64,000 nt of DNA from Shewanella benthica KT99 (GTDB lineage Bacteria > Pseudomonadota > Gammaproteobacteria > Enterobacterales > Shewanellaceae). The DNA lies in contig NZ_ABIC01000005.1 of NCBI RefSeq assembly GCF_000172075.1, forward strand, positions 62,001 to 126,000, written 5' to 3'. A program made the translations under genes and the position numbers. Positions 55,823 to 64,000 of this stretch are shown piece by piece (the stretch's first letter is position 1; each line of letters begins with the position of its first letter). The notes beneath the pieces were generated by a model that was given only the letters and a program-made list of their open reading frames with translations, had not been told where the DNA came from and ran no database searches.

Positions 55823-57190
55823 ATGTTAAATAAGTACGTCAAAACCTGTCTGGTGATGATGCCATTGCTTGGGCTCTCGGCGTGTACCACATTGGGACCG
55901 GACTTTCAGACTCTTGAGGCGAAGAACTTGCCCGACAGCTGGAAAAATTCTGCCTCTGATTCTGAGAGTGATTCTGAGAGTGAGCTTAAACAGACAATGC
56001 AAGCATCGCCTCATACAATGATATTGCCGTGACTATCACATCGGAAGTGGCACGTAATTACATTAACTTCAGGACCTTTCAGGAGAGAATGTTGCTCTCC
56101 AGGCGAAATATTCAGATCCAGCAGCGAGTGGTACACATCACTCAGGTGCAGTATGACTCAGGCAATGTCACCGAGCTCGATGTGCAGCAGGCCAAGAGTC
56201 AGCTCTACACCACTAAGGCGGCACTGCCTTCACTTAAGTTGGGTATGATGCAGGCGAGAAATGCCCTCGCCGTGTTACTCGGTGTAATGCCTGGTGAGAT
56301 AGTGCCCATGCTGGAGTCGGAGCAGCTCAAAGCTAAGATCGATGCCTACAATATCGAGTATGGCAGGGCAGATACCAAACGCACCATGACTGATGATAAT
56401 ACCGAATCTATCGTGCCGACTCCGCCCATGCTCGATGCCAGTATCGATGCTTCCCTGGTGATGAGACGCCCGGATCTTCAAGTCGCCGAGTTACTGGCCC
56501 GTGCCCAGAGTGCCAAGATCGGCTCGGCCGAGGCGGCCCTCTATCCCAGCTTTTCCCTGTTCGGCTCAATAGGGATCAACAGCAACACCCCCAGTGGCAG
56601 CAGTTTCAGTTTTAGCGACTCGCTGACGCTCTCCGCCGGCCCCTCATTTTCCTGGAATATTTTCCAATATGGCCGGATTAAGAACAATGTCCGCCTGGAG
56701 GATGCCCGCTGACAAGAGGCGCTCACCAACTACAACAAGAAGGTGTTGCTGGCGGTACAAGAGGTGGGTGGCGCTCAGCGCCTCCTACTCCCTGTATCGG
56801 GAGCAGAAGGCGCTGAGAATGAGTTCGGTTAATGCCTCGATTCGGGCGTTTAATATCTCCATGACCCAGTATGAGAATGGTCAGATAGGCTTCGAGCGAC
56901 TGCTTAACTCGGTAGAGAAGATGACCCGCAGCGAAGACAGTTATGCCCAGATCAAGGGCAATGTGGCCAATCAAGTCGTGGCGCTCTATAAGTCCTTGGG
57001 CGGTGGCTGGCAGATAAATAATGGCAAGGCTTTTATCAGCGATAGCAATAGAGAGCTGATGAGGCCGAGAACCGATTGGGGAGATGTGTTAGATGAACCG
57101 CAATTATTACCAGTGCTGGGAAACCGGCCGACGGTTGCGGATATCCAACAGACGAGTTCTCAGCTTTCGATTAAAGGAGGGAATGAGTGA
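55823..57190 (+). pseudogene. NodT-type outer-membrane efflux lipoprotein, broken
   Basis: ATG 55823 behind GGAGAG starts a lipoprotein (LLGLSACTTLGPDF), ending out of frame at 56032 after about 70 codons. A second frame from about 56010 carries SYNDIAVTITSEVARNYINF ... ALAVLLGVMPGE and PDLQVAELLARAQSAKIGSAEAALYPSFSL, the second repeat of TolC-like factors. About 100 residues of the first repeat are missing between them. TGA 56710-56712 stops this frame after DAR, and a frameshift near 56770 leads to ALSAYSLYREQKALRMSS and the tail. The protein would have been the outer-membrane channel of the pump. Confidence 0.88.
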
Positions 57191-57399
57191 TGGATCTCCC
57201 CCATGAACTCGCTGCGGGAGATATTTATTTCTCGCCCCTGTTACTGGTATTAGTGATGGCAACAATCGCCAGCTGGATTACGGTAGCCCTGTTAAATAAG
57301 ACGAGGTTGTCGCGTTTCATTGCGTTTCCTTCGATTACCTTTATGGCGATAACCTTGTTCTACGTTATCGGCATAGATAGTTTCTTTTTACGCTTCTAA
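57190..57399 (+). CDS. DUF1656 small membrane protein (AaeX-like)
   Basis: The product is a 69-residue inner-membrane protein with two hydrophobic segments: FSPLLLVLVMATIASWITVALL and AFPSITFMAITLFYVIGI. DUF1656/AaeX proteins sit in operons with HlyD-type adaptors and FUSC permeases of aromatic-acid efflux pumps, as here. Their role is unknown. ATG 57190 overlaps the OMF stop as TGATG and lies 7 bases behind GGAGGG. It is one of the few intact genes of this locus. Confidence 0.87.
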   Translation: MDLPHELAAGDIYFSPLLLVLVMATIASWITVALLNKTRLSRFIAFPSITFMAITLFYVIGIDSFFLRF

Positions 57400-57415
57400 A
57401 TGGACCTTCGAACAA

Positions 57416-58297
57416 GTGAATAAGATGAAAAAATTATCAATCATAGTCCTCAATGTCCTCATCATAGGCGGCGCACTGTTTCTGGGTTATCAGAAATACC
57501 AGGAGTACTTTAACAACCCCTGGACTCGCGATGGCCAGATTAGGGCCAATGTGATCAAGCTGGCTCCCCGGGTTTCCGGTCCTCTGGTGCAGGTTTATAT
57601 CAAGGATAACCAGTTTGTGCATAAGGGAGATCTGCTGTTTAAGATTGATCCCAGTACCTATGAAGTCTCACTCTCCCAAGCCGAAGTCGGGCTGGAGCGG
57701 GCAAAGTTGAGCTCACAGGGTAAGAAGATTGAGTTCGATCGCCTGCAGGATATCAGGGCGAAAGATAAGGGAGCGGTTTCCCATAAAGATTTGATCCGCC
57801 GTGAGATAGCTTATGAAGAGTCCAAGCTTAAGATTAAGGCCTCCGAGCAGCAGTTGAAGGCGGTCAGAATGAATCTTGGCTTCACTAATATTTATGCTCC
57901 TGTAGAGGGTTATGTCTCTAACATAGACATCCAGATCGGTACCCAGGCGGTGATGAATCAGCCCCTTATCGCCCTAGTCGACAGTAATAGCTTCTGGGCC
58001 TTCGCCTATTTTCGTGAGAGTGAGTTAGCGCAGATCCATATAGGCAGCACTGCCATGGCGACCCTGATGGCACACCCAGATAAGCCTATCGAGGCCAAAG
58101 TGGAATCCATAGGTTGGGGCATAGCGCCTAAAAACGGTACCGTGGGCTATAACTTGCTGCCAAATGTGAATCCTGTGTTTCAGTGGATCCGCCTGGCACA
58201 ACGTATTCCTGTGCGTATTACCTTAGACGAGCTTCCCGAGGGAGTAGAGTTGAGATTCGGCCTGTCGGCTTCGATCATGGTGCTCGGCGATGAATAA
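57416..58297 (+). CDS. HlyD-family periplasmic adaptor (AaeA-like)
   Basis: This is the membrane-fusion protein of a tripartite pump. The 293-residue protein has an N-terminal TM (LSIIVLNVLIIGGALFLGY), the first lipoyl half IRANVIKLAPRVSGPLVQVYIKDNQFVHKGDLLFKIDP, an alpha-helical hairpin (SLSQAEVGLERAKLSS ... EESKLKIKASEQQLKAVR), the second lipoyl half TNIYAPVEGYVSNIDIQIGTQ and a beta-barrel. NPWTRDGQIRANV is a mark of AaeA/EmrA-like members. GTG 57416 or ATG 57425 could be the start. It overlaps the channel-like gene by 8 bases. With permease and outer channel broken it has no working partner here. Confidence 0.9.
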   Translation: MNKMKKLSIIVLNVLIIGGALFLGYQKYQEYFNNPWTRDGQIRANVIKLAPRVSGPLVQVYIKDNQFVHKGDLLFKIDPSTYEVSLSQAEVGLERAKLSSQGKKIEFDRLQDIRAKDKGAVSHKDLIRREIAYEESKLKIKASEQQLKAVRMNLGFTNIYAPVEGYVSNIDIQIGTQAVMNQPLIALVDSNSFWAFAYFRESELAQIHIGSTAMATLMAHPDKPIEAKVESIGWGIAPKNGTVGYNLLPNVNPVFQWIRLAQRIPVRITLDELPEGVELRFGLSASIMVLGDE

Positions 58298-58952
58298 GAA
58301 AATCAATCAGGAAAATAACTTCTATTACATGACCTTCGCGCTCATTGGCTTACTGGTAACCTCATCTTTGGTAGAGGTGATGCCGAGCGGCATCTTAGAA
58401 TATGTGCTCGAAGGGGTGATAGTGCTGACTTTCCTGGTCTGCATATTGAGTCTGCGTTTCGATCGCCGTTGGAAACGCTTCATGCAGATGTTGGCGCTAT
58501 GCTGGGTGCTTGCATCAATACTCAGGCAAGCCTTAGGCATACAGGAGATAGATCTGCTGGTGTTACTGATCATGTTTGCTTTCTTCTGGGGAACATTTAG
58601 ATCTATCTCCAGGCAGATCTTATTTACCGGCACAGTGGACAGCAATAAGGTGGTGGGGTCTGTGGCCCTGTTCCTCCTGATGGGCTTGATGTGGACCATT
58701 GCCTACCTTATGGTCATGGAGTTTGCGCCATATTCTTTTACCGGCATAAGCCAGATGTCCTAGGGGAAAAGCTTCTCTCAGCTGGCCTATTTTAGTTTCG
58801 TTACTTTAACCACATTAGGCTATGGGGATATCAGTCCCATCAGCCCATTTTCACAAGTCCTTGTCTACATGGAAGCGATTGCCGGTGTGTTTTATATGGC
58901 TATCGTGGTAGCGAGTTTAGTGAGTTCAAATCAGGGAAAACAACATGGATAA
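58290..58952 (+). pseudogene. K+-channel-like membrane protein with in-frame amber stop
   Basis: The frame codes for several TM helices (YYMTFALIGLLVTSSLVEV, VLEGVIVLTFLVCILSL, LALCWVLASILRQAL, VALFLLMGLMWTIAYLM), then TAG at 58761-58763, and continues in the same frame as GKSFSQLAYFSFVTLTTLGY with GDISPISPFSQV, the pore loop with the K+ selectivity signature TLGYGD, and a last helix. The full 220-residue product would be a two-TM-pore ion channel with an extra N-terminal TM block. The stop falls right before the pore helix. It overlaps the AI-2E gene by 8 bases. Confidence 0.85.
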
Positions 58953-59904
58953 TCTACAAGGAAATAATCGAGTGGCAAATCAGCAGAGTAAAATATTCGT
59001 CAATAACATGATGGAGTCGGCTATTCGCATCGGCTTGCTGTTTATGCTAATCGTATGGACGTATGACATTATCAGGCCCTTCGTTATTCCCGTGTTGTGG
59101 GGTGCCATCATAGCCGTGGCTCTGATGTCATTAACCCATAAATTGGAGAAAGCCTTCAAGGGCAGACGCGGACTGGCTGCGACTGCACTGGCTGTCATAG
59201 GAGTCGCGCTTCTGGTCATTCCATTTGTCCTAGTCTCAGGTTCAATATTCGATGGTGTCAGCCGTACCATAGAGGTGTTGCAGAGTGGCGATGTTCAGAT
59301 CTCTGGCCCGACCCAGAGGGTGGCCGATATTCCTGTGATCGGTGACAAGCTTTATGAAATTTGGGCGCTGTTCTCCACTAACCTGGAGAAGGCAGTGCAG
59401 CATTTTCTGCCTGAGATAAAGACGGCCGTGGGCACCATAGCTGCGGTCATAGGTAGTAGCTTGGCGACTCTGATGATGTTTATCATCTCCTTGGCTATCG
59501 CGGCGGGTTTCATGTCTCATGCGGAGAAGATTTCCGATGCCGTTAGCATTATCGCAGTACGTGTAGCGGGTCAGAATGGCGAGCAGTGGATCACACTCAC
59601 TGCCGCGACCATCTTCACTATATGGGTGCTGATTGCCGGCGTATCGGATAACTTCCTTAAGCCTCTGTTGATGGGACGCGGCGTGGATGTGCCTATGCCT
59701 GTTATCTTGATTGGTGCCATCGGCGGCATGCTGACGGCCTGAATTATAGGCTTGTTCCTCGGCGCAGTCGTGCTCGCCATCTGGTATGAGTTGTTTATAG
59801 CCTGGTTGAAGGCCGACAAGGAACAAGAGGCTGAACAAGCGCGAGTGCTTGAAGGTGAGAGCCCAGAGTCTAAGCTAGAAACTGTGACGAGTGAGGTTAA
59901 ATAG
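58945..59904 (+). pseudogene. AI-2E family transporter, internal deletion and in-frame stop
   Basis: The frame runs IGLLFMLIVWTYDIIRPFVIPVLWG to NGEQWITLTAATIFTIWVLIAGVSDNFLKPLLMGRG and LIGAIGGMLTA, then TGA 59740-59742, and continues in frame as IIGLFLGAVVLAIWYELFIAW to TAG 59902. AI-2E proteins normally have about 55-65 more residues between the GEQWITLTAATI and ATIFTIWVLIAGVSDNFLKP motifs, including a TM pair; here the two motifs are fused at a shared ATI. The TGA replaces the Gly codon of the expected TAGIIGLFLG. Members are eight-helix permeases; the link to autoinducer-2 holds for a few only. Confidence 0.87.
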
Positions 59905-59960
59905 CTAACGTTTTACTGGCTTAAGGGAGCCTAGCAGATTTTCTGTTTATAAAAGGGGAG

Positions 59961-59985
59961 AGGAGAGCATTGGCTCTCCTTTTTA
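59961..59985 (+). terminator. Terminator at the end of the pump operon
   Basis: AGGAGAGC, ATTG, GCTCCT-type stem (AGGAGAGC/GCTCTCCT, 8 bp) followed by TTTTA. It lies 56 bases after the original AI-2E stop at 59904 and marks the 3' end of the array that begins at 52228. Confidence 0.88.
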
Positions 59986-60502
59986 TGGGATTACTATCAT
60001 TCGTGGCAGGTTTAAGTTAGCGCATAATCTATGCATGTGGGAGGCGGTTGTTGCATTTTACAATCAATCATCACCTTTATGAAACTTCTAGCTCATACCG
60101 TTGTAGAGTCGATTACGTTATCAAGCTGCTTGCCGCCGAAGCGTGAGATCAGGCTAAGGAGACTCATTGCACTAAGCAAGATGTGATCAATTTGGAGAAG
60201 GATTTTATTAGAGGTTATAACTAATAGAACTTAATCTCGTATTGTAATTTCGACAAGCTTATACCGATAGGTATTATTTTTTGTTTTACAGTAAAAACTA
60301 ATTAAGCATGGCTCTGTATACTAATCTTCTCACTAATTTTGCCTACTTTCTCTGGCCAATGTGTTACCTGATTGATGAAGAACGATATATAGGCCTTATG
60401 ATGACAATAATATAGTATATGTTTAACAATATGCTATGGATGTTTTACCTCTATTAAGATAACTTGTGTCGATTTAATTACTCGCAGCAATCAAGGGATC
60501 TA
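59986..60502. other. Non-coding gap
   Basis: The 517 bases between the pump terminator and the next gene hold no recognised gene. One short palindrome of the ATACCGATAGGTAT type occurs at 60262-60275. The region before 60450 is AT-rich and should hold the promoter of the next gene. Confidence 0.45.
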
Positions 60503-61000
60503 ATGTCCTCAGAAAAAAACAAAATAATGCTCCTTAGCTTATTTCTCTTATTGGTAGGGAGCGGAGTTGGGATAGTTTTGTATGTTAATACTGATAAACC
60601 GGTTCAAGTTCAACAAGATAAAAGCTTAGTTCCGCTTATCATAGGTTCTTGGGTGAAGATCCCTGGTGTTTGCGATGGTAAAATCCATTACGATGAGCTA
60701 ATAGAGATATTGTCGAAGGAGTCGCTCAGGGTTAAGGGGGAGATGATGAATATCGTCAATTTTTCAATATCTAGGACTTCGCCGCTTAAGATAAGTTGTG
60801 AGGCTGTGGGTGAGGGTGAGCTGTTCGCTCAAACTTCATTTATGGCCGATAAGTATTCTCGCTTTTATGTGGGCAAGATGGGTGACTACACCATTATGAA
60901 AAATGTCGCACCAACGGGAGAGTTGTGGTTTAAACTTGATACTCATTTTCAGCAGAAGCTGCAAGCGATGAGCGACATTAAAAACCATAGCAGGCTCTGA
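60503..61000 (+). CDS. Hypothetical membrane-anchored protein
   Basis: The family is not recognised. The 165-residue product has an N-terminal membrane anchor (IMLLSLFLLLVGSGVGIVLYV) and a soluble part that is probably periplasmic, with two Cys (GVCDGK, ISCEAVGEG) that could form a disulfide. The text is alpha/beta without a known motif. ATG 60503 has AAGGG seven bases upstream; an upstream GTG at 60464 is unlikely. It lies 59 bases before the cold-shock-domain gene, in the same direction. Confidence 0.6.
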   Translation: MSSEKNKIMLLSLFLLLVGSGVGIVLYVNTDKPVQVQQDKSLVPLIIGSWVKIPGVCDGKIHYDELIEILSKESLRVKGEMMNIVNFSISRTSPLKISCEAVGEGELFAQTSFMADKYSRFYVGKMGDYTIMKNVAPTGELWFKLDTHFQQKLQAMSDIKNHSRL

Positions 61001-61059
61001 TGTGAGGTTTTAGGTAAACCTTTCACTGGCATTTTTTTAGGATTGCACTAAATACAGGT

Positions 61060-61503
61060 ATGAAAACTCAGATGTTAAAGGGCGTATTGATCCACTGGAA
61101 TGATGACAAGGGATTTGGATTGATTAGGCCGGATGCGTCTCATGCCGATATGGCGACGTTACATGGTCCTGCCAGCGAGCAGGACATATCTATCCATATC
61201 TCGGTATTGAAACATATGAGCAGGCGCCCAAAAATTTGGGACACCATCTTCTTTCTGATAGAGACTAAACTCGACAGTAAACTCAATGCCATCCAGGCTC
61301 ATATTGAGGGGGTCGAAGCCAATGCTGATGATGTGAAGGAGAGCAAACCCTATTTAGGTAATGGCAATAGTAAGATCCCTATCTCCTCATCGGCTGTCAT
61401 AGCACGGCTATTAATCATAGCCGTGCTGCTTATCGGTGGCAGCTTGATTTATCAGATGTTCACTGACACCAATACCACAGAGGATGTACACAGAACACAG
61501 TGA
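61060..61503 (+). CDS. Membrane-anchored cold-shock-domain protein
   Basis: The 147-residue product has an N-terminal cold-shock (OB-fold) domain at about 5-75: MLKGVLIHWNDDKGFGLIRP corresponds to the RNP1-like K-G-F-G-F-I strand, and DISIHISVLKH to the RNP2-like V-F-V-H strand. A charged linker and one C-terminal TM helix (VIARLLIIAVLLIGGSLIYQM, about 112-131) follow. Such CSD-TM proteins are related to those carrying DUF1294. Nucleic-acid binding at the membrane is an inference. The stop is directly adjacent to the stop of the convergent DMT gene. Confidence 0.8.
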   Translation: MKTQMLKGVLIHWNDDKGFGLIRPDASHADMATLHGPASEQDISIHISVLKHMSRRPKIWDTIFFLIETKLDSKLNAIQAHIEGVEANADDVKESKPYLGNGNSKIPISSSAVIARLLIIAVLLIGGSLIYQMFTDTNTTEDVHRTQ

Positions 61504-62442
61504 TCAACCGCTCTTTTTCTTCATCCGTCTGCGTTTGATCGAGTCCATGGTCGTTTCGCCGAACTGATATAGGCCCAGGCCGGAAATCACAAATATGGCG
61601 CCTATGACTAAGGCATCTGTGATGGTTTCGCCATTAAGCCGTGCCCCTAACGTCATGGCGAACACAGGTGTTATCAAGGTCACCAGAGAGACAGTGCTCG
61701 CCTTCAGATTCTGCAAAATATAGAAGTAAGCGATAAAGCCTATCAGGGAGCCAAATACCCCCAGATACAGGATCGACCAGAGTGATCTCTCCTGCCATGT
61801 GTCTATTGGTAGGGTGCCGTCGAATATCAGCCAAGCTAAGGCAAACATTGGTGTCGAAAATGCCAATGCACCCACAGTGCTAGCGATGGGATGAATATTG
61901 ATTTTGATGGTCTTTATTAACACGCCACTGAGACTAAATAGAAACACCGCAGTCAAGATCAGCATCAGGCCAATCCAGCTATCCGAGCCCAGCGACAGCT
62001 TAGATGAACAAACTATCCCTAATCCGATAAAAGCCATGACTAGGGCTAATAGTTTCATGGGTCCAAATTTGGCTTCACCGAGGAGCCTCTGAGCCAGTAA
62101 GCTTGAAATTAGTGGCGACAGGCCGAAGATCAGCGACATGGTCCCCGACGCCAGATAACGAGCCGAAAAGTAGCTAAGTAACATGCCGCCAACTATGCCT
62201 ATGGATGATACGCCATAAAGCTTTATCGCCGTTCTGCTCCATGGCATTCGAATACGGGTTATCAAGAGGATCAAACTTCCCAGTAACAAGGCGATCACCA
62301 TTCTCAGCAACACAGCCATGGTCGGATGAACAGACTCGCTGCTCCAGACTATGCCCAGTGGCGTGGTAGACCAGATCAAAACCACAGATAAAAAGGCTGC
62401 GGGAACCAGTCTGGGTAATGTTGCCTGGACTTGCATTGTCAT
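61504..62442 (-). CDS. EamA/DMT-superfamily transporter
   Basis: The 312-residue inner-membrane protein has ten hydrophobic segments in two EamA repeats: AAFLSVVLIWSTTPLGIVW opens the first, and SWIGLMLILTAVFLFSLSGVLIKTI the second, with LGVFGSLIGFIAYFYILQNLKASTVSLVTLITPVFA as the second conserved motif. DMT proteins export or import metabolites such as amino acids; the substrate is unknown. A basic C-terminus follows (IKRRRMKKKSG). ATG 62442 and, two codons on, 62436 are both possible. Confidence 0.88.
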   Translation of the reverse strand: MTMQVQATLPRLVPAAFLSVVLIWSTTPLGIVWSSESVHPTMAVLLRMVIALLLGSLILLITRIRMPWSRTAIKLYGVSSIGIVGGMLLSYFSARYLASGTMSLIFGLSPLISSLLAQRLLGEAKFGPMKLLALVMAFIGLGIVCSSKLSLGSDSWIGLMLILTAVFLFSLSGVLIKTIKINIHPIASTVGALAFSTPMFALAWLIFDGTLPIDTWQERSLWSILYLGVFGSLIGFIAYFYILQNLKASTVSLVTLITPVFAMTLGARLNGETITDALVIGAIFVISGLGLYQFGETTMDSIKRRRMKKKSG

Positions 62443-62932
62443 CTTGTACCTCGCTTACTGCTGGTATTAACAATTTGAAGCAAAACATGAGTCTTGGTCA
62501 TCAAATTTGTGGTAAGCCGAGAAGAGAGCGGAGCATGGGGGAGTTATCTGCCGCATTGCTATCTTTTGCGGCTGGGTAATGGTGTAGACTAGCGCGCTAT
62601 CTCCATCTCATCCGCGGGCTGATTCGGCCACACACAAGTCATCACACTGGGATTGGTATTCGTATTCGTGACTAGGAGTCATAACTGAATCGATACCAGT
62701 TTATCTTGATGACTTGTTTGAGATTGAATTAACAGCATGAACTAAACCCTGTTCCTAAACTTGAGGAATTAAGTGGACATTCATAGTGTATCTCTTGAGG
62801 TATACTGTCAATTATAAAATCTAAATTAATTTATGTTAATGCTGGTCGTTTTTTTGCTTGAATAATTTTATGTGAAATTTGAATTTTTATGGTTAACATT
62901 TGATGTGAATGATATTTGAATTTACCTCAGGT
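62443..62932. other. Non-coding gap
   Basis: Nothing coding is recognised in these 490 bases. The DMT promoter should lie at the left side, reading leftwards. The right part (62810-62930) is AT-rich. No member of the repeat families was seen. Confidence 0.45.
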
Positions 62933-63814
62933 TTAAGATTGACGTCGGCGGTATTTATCCTTGTTCTTACGGCCGATGCGATAGAGCAGTCCACGACTGG
63001 CACGGCGAAAACTGGGGAACAGGTAGCCTAATGTAGAGAGTTTACCGCTAAACCAGGGCATGGCAATTTCGGTCTCTGTGCCTTTCGCTAACTTAACGAC
63101 AGCTGCGGCGACTTGCTCTGGCGTGCTCATGGGCTGGGAATAGACAATATCTTCCACTTCATCTATCTCATCCATAATAAAACTGGTATCTATAGGACGG
63201 GTGACACCACGGCCACATTGATATTTTTATCCCTAAGCTCGTCGCTTAAGGCATAGGCGAAGGCTCTAAGCCCGGATTTAGTGCTGCTATAGGTCGCAGC
63301 GCCCTGTAGAGGCGCACGGCCAGCCAGCGAGCCCACCATGACGATGGCTTTAGGGCCTGACTTAGGCATTAGGGGCAGCACGAGTGCAGCCAGATACAGG
63401 GGCGATCTTAGATTCACATCCACCATGGCCGCTATCTGCTCCGGCGTTCTTTGACTAAATTCGCCTCTATGGTGCAGGGCCGCATTGTTCACTAAGACAT
63501 GGATACCGCCAAATTCTTTCACCGCAGCCGCGACTAACTGTTTACACGCCTTAAGGTCGGCAATATCGGCCGTCAGGGTCAACACCTTGGCATTAGGGTA
63601 TTGGCTTAACTCACTCTCTAACTCTTGTAACCCCGCTAATCCTCTAGCCACTAATACCAGATTAACCCCCTCAGGAAAGGCCTTAGCAAACCCATGCTGC
63701 GCCAACGCCCTTAGATGCCCCTGTGATCAGTACCGTCGGCGCCCCGGAAGCAGCAGTGAATGTGTTGTCTTCCGGTGTTGGGATCGCCCCTGAGTTAACC
63801 TTTGAATCAGCCAT
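62933..63814 (-). pseudogene. Short-chain dehydrogenase/reductase, two frameshifts
   Basis: ATG 63814 behind GGAAG starts MADSKVNSGAIPTPEDN and TVLITGASKGVGA, the TGxxxGxG nucleotide-binding motif. The frame then breaks near 63700 and goes on as HGFAKAFPEGVNLVLVARG, VNNAALHH (NNAG-type), the catalytic YSSTK and VAVVSPV. A base is missing near 63195 (intact reading SPGPIDTSFIMDE), and the tail continues with STPEQVAAAVVKLAKGTE and a basic C-terminus. With the Ser/Tyr/Lys site intact but two frameshifts, no full product is made. The longer N-terminus is typical of SDRs found in fatty-acid-modification clusters. Confidence 0.85.
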
Positions 63815-64000
63815 TGATCTACTTCCCTGAGTTTGTATTTAGCGCAATTATTTTAATGTGGCTTTCTTATACCAATCGATATTATTAACATCTGGCTTCC
63901 GTGTTGGCTAGCGGTTTAACATCATGACTCAATAACTTAGTTTCAGGCTTAATATTTATGGTTTTGATTCCTACAGCGGGATTTCGCCAAAGCGTCCGGC
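63815..64000. other. Right edge of window
   Basis: An ATACCAATCGATAT-type short palindrome lies at 63871-63884. On the minus strand, bases 64000-63971 read AGRFGEIPL then TAG, which may be the last codons of a gene that begins beyond the edge; this is too short to identify. Confidence 0.3.

Noticed and set aside
59740..59742. TGA in the AI-2E gene as selenocysteine
   Set aside because: The expected residue is Gly in a membrane helix, no SECIS-like hairpin is apparent, and the gene also has a large internal deletion.

Overview
The window reads as chromosome of a marine gammaproteobacterium, most likely a Shewanella. Support: family-level matches to proteins typical of that genus (DUF3087, DUF3010, TIGR03899, an imelysin/di-heme lipoprotein locus behind a porin, a hemG-cytochrome b pair), ordinary gammaproteobacterial cysJIH, norR, lpxL, zapE and cobA, and many short palindromic repeats. 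The unusually high load of broken genes and small mobile repeats resembles the psychro-piezophilic Shewanella branch, but that placement is inference. No rRNA, tRNA or CRISPR array was found.

Layout. 1-4.9 kb: 3' part of an NhaC-type antiporter (minus), a decayed IS66-type element with perfect 8-bp target duplication, a DUF3087 membrane protein, a MITE-like repeat, a ribbon-helix-helix protein and a small monooxygenase-fold protein. 5.5-8.5 kb: gabD, then a repeat block and a tail-only remnant of gabT, a Bacteroidetes-like lgt, and a tail-only remnant of a CPA1 antiporter. 8.5-15.3 kb: a beta-propeller lipoprotein, a SIMPL protein, a large hydrolase-like lipoprotein, the largest MITE copy and a ZapE-type ATPase. 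15.4-21.1 kb (all minus): two overlapping M16 peptidase genes, both frameshifted, then norR and an lpxL-type acyltransferase. 21.2-24 kb: tiny ORFs, a TetR regulator and a MipA/OmpV gene with an in-frame stop. 24.3-28.7 kb: cysJIH, the sulfite/PAPS reduction operon; cobA (36.2 kb) makes the siroheme precursor that CysI needs. 29-39.3 kb: 48-bp tandem repeats, DUF3010, a RIO kinase, a peroxiredoxin, an S41-fold protein with an apparently replaced nucleophile, cobA, TIGR03899 and an MFS transporter.

39.6-45.5 kb holds the most coherent intact system: a Fur-box-like site, a porin, an imelysin lipoprotein and a di-heme DUF1111 lipoprotein, probably an iron-linked cell-envelope module, followed by hemG and a small membrane cytochrome b. 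45.5-52.2 kb: a dsbA remnant without its active site, a CHASE-GGDEF cyclase, a MITE, an outer-membrane protein, a GGDEF tail remnant, a polysaccharide flippase, and a nuclease-family gene with its 3' end duplicated in tandem (214 bp).

52.2-59.9 kb is a single transcription-sized array: BamA/TamA-like barrel, FUSC permease, NodT-type outer-membrane factor, DUF1656 protein, HlyD adaptor, K+-channel-like protein and AI-2E permease. It looks like an Aae-type tripartite efflux pump with two extra membrane proteins. Four of the seven genes carry stops, frameshifts or internal deletions. 60.5-64 kb: a small membrane protein, a membrane-anchored cold-shock-domain protein, a DMT transporter and a frameshifted short-chain dehydrogenase.

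Two themes cut across the window: gene decay by small events (5-bp and 8-bp tandem duplications, single-base indels, nonsense codons, internal deletions), and a two-subfamily MITE-like repeat with nested internal size variants. Frameshift calls depend on sequence accuracy and could partly be assembly error.
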